A DNA stretch of 64,000 nucleotides, from NCBI GenBank assembly GCA_011009095.1, contig VTPC01000842.1, forward strand, positions 353,443 through 417,442, given 5' to 3'. The notes below the pieces were generated by a model. The model saw only the letters and a list, made by a program, of their open reading frames with translations. It ran no database searches and was not told the DNA's origin. The stretch's first letter is position 1; every line of letters starts with the position of its first letter. A program made the position numbers and the translations under genes. Shown here in pieces: positions 58,323-64,000 of this stretch. Source of the DNA: Ignelater luminosus. Lineage: Eukaryota; Arthropoda; Insecta; Coleoptera; Elateridae.

Positions 58323-59370
58323 CAGTGTTGCCAACATCTCACGGTTCAATTTCCCTCAGAAATATACAAAAAATATCCCTTAATTTGAAAACTTTTGATA
58401 GGCCGAACTTTACTCGTTACAACCCTGCACGGGCCGAAATTTCCAGAAAAAATTTCACTAAAAAACGGTAACTTTTCGACAGGCCCAAACGCTCCAACGG
58501 GTGGGAGGCCCGAACGGTCGAACATCCCGGAGCTCCGAACGAATCGACAGGTCCCAGGAGCCCGACAGGCCTGAGAAATCCAAATGGCCCGATAGACCCG
58601 AAGGGTCGAGACGTCCAAAAGACCTTACAGACCAGAACGCTCCCACAGGCAGGAGGCCCGAACATACCCCAGCTCCGAAGGGACCGACAGATCCGAGAAG
58701 CTCGAAGGACCGAGAAGTCCAACAGGCCCAACAGACTCGTATGACCAGACAGGGCCGAAAAGTCAGACAAGCCCGAGAGATTCAATCGGCGCGTAGACCC
58801 AAAGGGCCGTGACGTCCAAAAGGCTCGACAGACCCGAACGCTCCAACGGACCGACAGATCCGTGAAGCCCGAAGGGTCGAAAAATCAAGAAGGTGCAACA
58901 GACCGATATAACCCGACGAGCCTGAGCGGTCAGATAGGCTCGAGAGATCCGAAGGGTCGAAACGTCCAATCAGTTGGGCCTTCAACTGATCCGATCGCTC
59001 CGACAATATGCCGGAAATCCGAACAGACCGACAGACACGTCCAATAGGCTCGACAGGCCAGACGGCCCGACAACTCGAGAAGCCCGAAGGGCCGAGAAGT
59101 CCAAAAAGTCCGACGAGGTCAAAAGGTGCGGTAAGTTCCAACAGTTCGACAGGACCGAACCCGAGCTTCAACTAGAAAACGAGGGCTTAGCAGGCCTCTA
59201 GCTCTCCTCTCTAAAAGTGTTGGTTTTATTAAATAAAATTTAGAAAGAAACTGAAAAAATTCCTTATTTATTGCATAAAACTTAAAAAAAAATTCTTTAT
59301 CCCCTACTATATGCTATGTTGGTAAAATATCCCTTAATTAAGAGATAAATCCCTCAGGTTGGCAACACTG
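58323..59370 (+). mobile_element. Complete hAT-like minisatellite element, 1048 bp
   Basis: Termini CAGTGTTGCCAAC (58323-58335) and its exact inverse (59358-59370). Flanking octamers TCCACCAC (58315-58322) and TACACCAC (59371-59378) match at 7 of 8 positions: an 8-bp target duplication, the size made by hAT transposases, whose ends also typically start CA(G)NNG. The 5' arm has CACGGTTCAATTTCCCTCAG and CCCTTAATTTGAAAA. The head CCTGCACGGGCCGAAATTTC follows, then about 750 bp of GC-rich units of about 9 bp (GACAGGCCC, GAGAAGCCC, GAAGGGCCG types). A tail CCGAGCTTCAACTAGAAAAC and an AT-rich 3' arm shared with 6295-6411 complete it. No transposase. The minus-strand frame 58417-58785 (122 codons, SGLSD/LLD repeats) ends EISARAGL-stop. 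Confidence 0.85.
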
Positions 59371-59465
59371 TACACCACATACCACTCTGTTTATCACAGG
59401 GAGGCACCTTAAGAAATTGTGCCATAGACGCTAAATAGGGGCGAAGCCCAATCTGGACCTTACGT
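59371..59465 (+). repeat. Repeat family R, copy d, right of insertion
   Basis: Resumes with ACCACTCTGTTTATCACAGG, AGGCACCTTAAGAAATTGTG, CCATAGACGCTAAAT and GGGGCGAAGCCCAATC, corresponding to the inverse of 32640-32700 and to 56250. Confidence 0.65.
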
Positions 59466-61271
59466 TCCCAATTTCATTTGTAGATTTCAGTATGTGTATG
59501 TCATTAGTTGATCAATTTCAGATTTAGGTTATCTACGAATTTTAAAGATTCTGCGTTCAAAGAACCAAATTAATCTGAGAAAGATACAGGCTAATATACG
59601 ATACACGTCATTAACTTCTATTTCTGAAACAACAAATTTCAATTTATTACATAAAACAGTGGATCTAGATTAAATAACAGTGGCCCCGTTGTAATACCAT
59701 GAGAAGCACCACATAAGAATAATTGTATATGAAATAAGTTTGTTATTTGACCGATTTTGGTTTATTTTTTATTTTTTTATAAACAATCTATTTTTCTTGA
59801 TTTACTGATTAAGTACTAAGTCTTAGCGAAGCGAGATATTTCAATCTAAAGAAATCAAACAAAGGAATAAATTAAAACGGCAAAAATCATCTCGTTATTT
59901 TAATGAGTGCTCAATTAACATTACCATTGTGCTTTTAAAAATCATCATCTATTTACTTTTACTATCAAGTTGCGTTAGTTTAACGATCACCATCATCATC
60001 ATAATCGTTTCAAACAAAAAGCGAACAATTGCAACAACAATAAAATGAAAAAACCGTTTTGTTTTTCATCCAATTATTTTTAATCTCGATGTGTAGAAAC
60101 TAAATTATACTGTGTTCATATTATAAGTTCTCAGTCTGCATTCATTTAAATTTAAATGAAGATTTCATCTCCGATAAAAAAATGCATTAATGATACATTA
60201 CGTGTACCTACTATCTACATGAAAAAGAACATCCTTTACCAAGGTAAACCAAAATAGATTGCGTCCGATATTTGTAGACCTTAATTACATTTTATGACTT
60301 AACCCACTAACAATAAAAATGAATTAAAAAAAGTGTTTGTAAATACAAAAGAAGTCGCAAAAAAAGAATTTCCTATCCTTGGACGTGGACATTATGTCAT
60401 CGAAAAAATATGTAAGAGGATTGTCAAGTACGCACCGGTAACAATTCAACGAAGTAACTGAAGCAGAACTAAAAATACAAAATTAGATATTTATGATGTG
60501 GTTGCCTTTTTAATGGTCCCAGACAGCCTTGAACTCTTAGAAATCCGGTGAGAAAATCTCAAAAGACTGGCTTTACATGTGTGAAACGCAAACAACTGTG
60601 ACACGATAATTGAATAACAAACTTTATTTTACATAGGACACCCCGTATATTAACTTTCGTTGAATTACACAATGAACTATCTAGAAAATGTTGTACGTGT
60701 CATTTGTTGTTGATTCTAACCTAGTTCGTTGAATAACAACAGCACCAGAGGTCTATATTCTGCAATAAAACAGATAATTACAATTTATACGATCCATTAG
60801 TCAAGCACAAATATTCCACTGACACCCTAATTACTTACTCTAACAAATAAGCAACCTGTAATTTTCTTAAGAGTTTAACATTTACTGCAACCATTTCAAG
60901 TAATTATTATGCTTTAATACTGTTTATACGCCTGTTATAACATCTTATTTCCATTGGAATTAAAATGAAAAATTAAAATGCGTTTATACACCACCTATCG
61001 TTATTAAAAACAAAACAATCTTCGGTGTGAGAAGAATTCCTTGCAGAAATCTCACCTAATCAAATTATGCAAAGCCATTAACCTAAAACTCCATAACCTT
61101 TTTTGTATCATACTTGACTACAGTAATAATAACTTCTTGAAACTAGAAGTAGGTAGTAAGTTCAGAGCACACGGTAGGTAAGGATGAATGGTTTCTCAGC
61201 AATTAATCACGATTTCTGCAAAAGCACCACAATAGGATTCCAAGGCGGTTAAGAAGAATTTTAATAACAAC

Positions 61272-61306
61272 ACAAGACAAGACAAGACAAGACAAGACAA
61301 GACAAG
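61272..61306. repeat. (ACAAG)7 pentanucleotide microsatellite
   Basis: Seven perfect ACAAG units followed by a purine-rich AAGAAGAGGGAAGAGGAG tail. Confidence 0.95.
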
Positions 61307-61980
61307 AAGAAGAGGGAAGAGGAGACACAGACATACCGGGGACGACCTCGTTGTCTAGTTCTTCTTTTTACGGTTTAGTATCAAACGTTAAATTACCGCT
61401 TTATCTCTGATGATCAATAACAATAATTGCATTCGTAATTAAAATAAAAGAAAATTCGCATGGTATTGCAATCGGAGATTACAATCTAAAGTATTGCCGT
61501 TGGTAATATCCAATTAAACGCATCTCTCGGATGGGAAATCAATCGAGTGAGCTACAAGATAATTTCCAACACTAAACTTCTTCTTTACAGAAAAGCTGTA
61601 AATTTGGCAACTACGCCCCTTTAGCTTTACTATTTTATTTTTAAAGCGAAAACATTTAATACTTTTGCGACACAAACGAGAATTATCCTAGTTAATCTTG
61701 TTGATTTTAACGATTTTCTACGCCTACTTTTTTCACGTTTGAGCAAAATACTAATGAGTTGAGGATTTATTAGACTTACACTTTCTATCTAGATAGCCGC
61801 TACCAGAAATAGTTCTAGTAATATGTGGATAGCGAAAATAACTGTTTTTAAAGTGGAGCTCGCCTGACCATTTTGAACACACCAATTTTAAAAAACTGCT
61901 ACTACCGTATTACAAAATTATCTCAATAGCTAGCAATTAACATAAATACGAAACACGCTTGGAAATTTGAACTTTTTTTT

Positions 61981-62006
61981 TCTTTCTCTCTCCCTCTCTC
62001 TCTCTT
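61981..62006. repeat. Imperfect (CT)n tract
   Basis: CT-rich run with single interruptions (TCTTTCTCTCTCCCTCTCTC...). Confidence 0.85.
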
Positions 62007-62477
62007 TATAATTGTTATTATAGTAATGGGAACAAATAAATGTTAATGAAAGTAGTCCATCAAACAAGTAAAAACATTAAAATTTCTACTAAATGAACAA
62101 AATTAGTTTACATAATGTCAGAAACATTCAATTAAAAAAAGAAGAAAATAAAATATACAGGGTGTTTTATTGATCGTTCTCCAGATCTTTTTAATTTAAA
62201 AAGAGCAAAATCACAACGTATAATAATAGAATTACAATATAACGAAACAAATCTTCACGGTCGTGTCACTGAATGAAATAAACTCAAAGAGACTGTTATG
62301 AACCACCTATGCGCACACACCGCTATTATAACGTCGTTAATGTTGTTATTTTCAAAGCCTCCCTTATTACGAAGAAACTGTTTACACAAATTTACGATCC
62401 ACAAACGTCTGGAACAATTAAAGCGCGTTCAGTGAATGAGAAACGGACGTATCGTATAATAACAATGCCACTGGTAA

Positions 62478-62507
62478 AACACACATACACACACACAACT
62501 GCACACA
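62478..62507. repeat. Imperfect (AC)n tract
   Basis: ACACACATACACACACACAA-type tract. A complementary TG tract lies about 100 bp downstream. Confidence 0.85.
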
Positions 62508-62601
62508 GCTATTCTTAGAACACCATAAAACCAAAACCTGAATGAACGAACATCATCTCGCGCTGCGGCATGCACATATTTGCAGACGCCCATGAAACAA
62601 C

Positions 62602-62626
62602 ATGTGTATGTGTGTGTGTGTGTGTT
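62602..62626. repeat. (TG)n tract
   Basis: TGTGTATGTGTGTGTGTGTG run, complementary to 62478-62507 including the single T/A interruption, so the two could pair as a hairpin. Confidence 0.85.
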
Positions 62627-63504
62627 AACTTGAAAAAGAATTCTTATTACTAACAAGGGAATGGCTCATCTTGATGGTTGTCCGTAACGATTAAATGTGC
62701 CGCGATAAATTGAAGGATAAAAAACGAAACGATACAATTAAGTTGGAAGTTCTGGAAAATCGTCACAGTTGCAGAAATAACGCGTCAACATTTCAAAACC
62801 GCTTCATGTAATAGCACAATAATTCTAGAATGGTTTTAAAGATAAAACTTAATTGCCAGTTCTATTATAATTCTGCATAAATGTCACTTTTCAGTAAATT
62901 AATTCGTTCATAATTCACACTACATGCACTTTCATGAATTCATATTGCAACGAACTGGAAGAGAAACTTGGTAGTTATTTCCTTTATGGTGCATAAGTGT
63001 GTCTCGGCAATGACGACTAAGGCATACTGGTGGCTTGCAATAACGACAACGTTAATGTTTTCTGTCTGCTACTGTTTAATACCTAAGTAAAAGTGAGCAC
63101 ACGTTTCGTGGAAACTGACTCACAAATGTAGACGCTTTGCAACAACATATTTTCAATTGGGGCGGATTCGGCGGATGTGCTGCGGTAGTTTTATATTCTT
63201 GCGAAACAGGCATGTGTATAAGGTATGTAAGAAAACAGATGAAATGCTGCATGAAAATATGACAGACAACAACTCGTTCCGCCAATTCAACTCTGAATGT
63301 GAAGAATAAAACCTAAATCCCGTCATCGCCAGACGATTAGCTGTCCGAGTTGGAAAACACAACACAATCATCAAACGAAGCTCGATAGTGGTCCATCACA
63401 GACGAACCTGCGACGGGCGGAGATAAATTGATAAAAAGCGGAAAAAATCTGTGTAACCAAACCGTAAGCAATGAAAAAGCGTGGAATAGGTAAAGCAAAC
63501 TACA

Positions 63505-63612
63505 GGCCTGCACGGGCCGGGTTTAAAATTTTTCAGGCTCTTTGGGCCTACCTCAAGAAGTTATCCCCAGTCGGATCGAGCCTGGAAATTCCGATCCGTG
63601 CAGGGCTCCAGG
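63505..63612. mobile_element. Inverted pair of hAT-like core heads, copy 6
   Basis: The left edge CCTGCACGGGCCGGG and right edge GATCCGTGCAGGGCTCC are inverse copies of the family head. The right half (AAGAAGTTATCCCCAGTCGG, then CTGGAAATTCC) matches the head region of the copy at 15400-15480, reverse orientation. The 9-bp core is nearly absent. It is either a collapsed element or two heads brought together. Confidence 0.6.
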
Positions 63613-64000
63613 AGATACCAGAATTTGAAATTTAATCGACATAAAAAATAATCACAACTCTCGAACTCGTGGCTGCAAATTCAAATACGGTAGAACTCGG
63701 TTATAACGAACCACATAAAGTTTGCTAAATGAGTTCGTTATATCCGAAGTTCGTAATAAACGATTTGAGAAAAGAATTCCAATTCATCCGTCATTGTAAA
63801 GTATTCGAGATCAGTTACTGAGCGAGACGTCTCATTTTTATTTGTTTACACTTTGTGGACCAAAACAGTTCGTCCACACCGCAATTTTCCACTTTCGTAA
63901 AACAATTTAAAACAGTTTAAGACGCATTACAACACATTAAAAAACTGTGAGCGCCTAATATCTTTTTGTAGCGTTTCCTGAACTGCAATCCTAGAAAGTT
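63613..64000. other. Terminal non-coding stretch with a pogo-like end
   Basis: After TA (63686-63687) the words CGGTAGAACTCGGTTATAAC and GAGTTCGTTATATCCGAAGT resemble pogo/Tigger-type termini and can pair as a stem (TCGGTTATAACGAAC with GTTCGTTATATCCGA). No matching far end is found before the window stops. Confidence 0.45.

Larger units (their letters stand above)
59466..63504. other. AT-rich non-coding stretch with microsatellites
   Basis: No gene recognised. It contains the simple repeats listed separately, a CACCATCATCATCATAATC tract near 59988, and lone transposon-end words (GGACACCCCGTATAT near 60638, TACAGGGTGTTTTATTG at 62156). Confidence 0.5.

Noticed and set aside
58501..58812. Long overlapping open frames on both strands of the GC-rich core
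   Set aside because: The 9-bp period equals three codons, so stops are avoided in several frames at once. The translations are low-complexity (SGLSG, PEGSR repeats) and differ between copies.
1..64000. tRNA or rRNA genes
   Set aside because: No stretch with paired A-box and B-box (GGTTCGANTCC-like) signals and cloverleaf arms was found. GAACTCGAAC-type words near 2630-2790 belong to a pogo-like MITE.
1..64000. Integrated viral genes
   Set aside because: No recognisable viral replication or structural motif was seen. The unidentified frame at 50898-51279 has no feature pointing to a virus.

Overview
This window looks like a stretch of an arthropod nuclear genome, most probably an insect. The background is AT-rich and non-coding. 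The recognisable proteins are eukaryotic class II transposases: one Mos1-type (mauritiana subfamily) mariner and two decayed mariners. Microsatellites are frequent, and terminal motifs such as CAGGGTGT and pogo-like CAGTCGAAC recur with TA target sites. There is no bacterial gene organisation, rRNA, recognisable tRNA or CRISPR array. A 10-base run of N at 28240-28249 marks a scaffold join. A beetle or other TE-rich insect would fit, but nothing seen here fixes the order.

No intact host gene was found. The only non-transposon coding signal is a protein-like plus-strand frame at 50898-51279. It lacks a start codon, carries one apparent frameshift and ends in a stop; it is either a pseudogene or a terminal exon of an unrecognised gene. 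The rest is best read as intergenic or intronic DNA built from layers of mobile elements and satellites.

Layout. 1-6.4 kb: a GC-rich repeat core, a pogo-like MITE, a nearly intact Mos1-like mariner with a single coding lesion (3567-4843), a deleted mariner (4904-5755) and a 3' part of a hAT-like element. 10.25-12.2 kb: satellite array I, with many CCACC-GAA-GGTGG mini-hairpins. 14.6-15.9 kb: one hAT-like MITE split by another. 21.5-24.1 kb: a nest of inverted-repeat elements. One of these is a 1154-bp element with 36-bp TIRs and a 4-bp target duplication, and its empty site is also present in the window. 26.3-28.1 kb: a 1.83-kb unit bounded by near-identical 229-bp inverted repeats, next to the scaffold gap. 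30.7-32.5 kb: satellite array II, with GCCGCC-ATA-GGCGGC-type hairpins. 34.2-35.2 kb: a cluster of foldback MITEs. 44.5-46.5 kb: a duplicated segment, one copy carrying a 0.9-kb GC-rich insertion. 49.9-53.6 kb: a hAT-like MITE, the coding remnant, then satellite array III. 56.2-59.5 kb: a repeat family here called R, hosting a mariner remnant and a complete 1048-bp hAT-like element. The last kilobases hold microsatellites and two more repeat fragments.

The most unusual component is a family of non-autonomous hAT-like elements (six full or partial copies, near 1.8, 5.8, 14.9, 33.0, 58.3 and 63.5 kb). The complete copy has CAGTGTTGCCAAC termini and a near-perfect 8-bp target duplication. Its interior is a GC-rich, roughly 9-bp-period minisatellite, and because 9 bp is three codons this creates long low-complexity reading frames. 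Period lengths and copy numbers throughout were counted by eye and are approximate.
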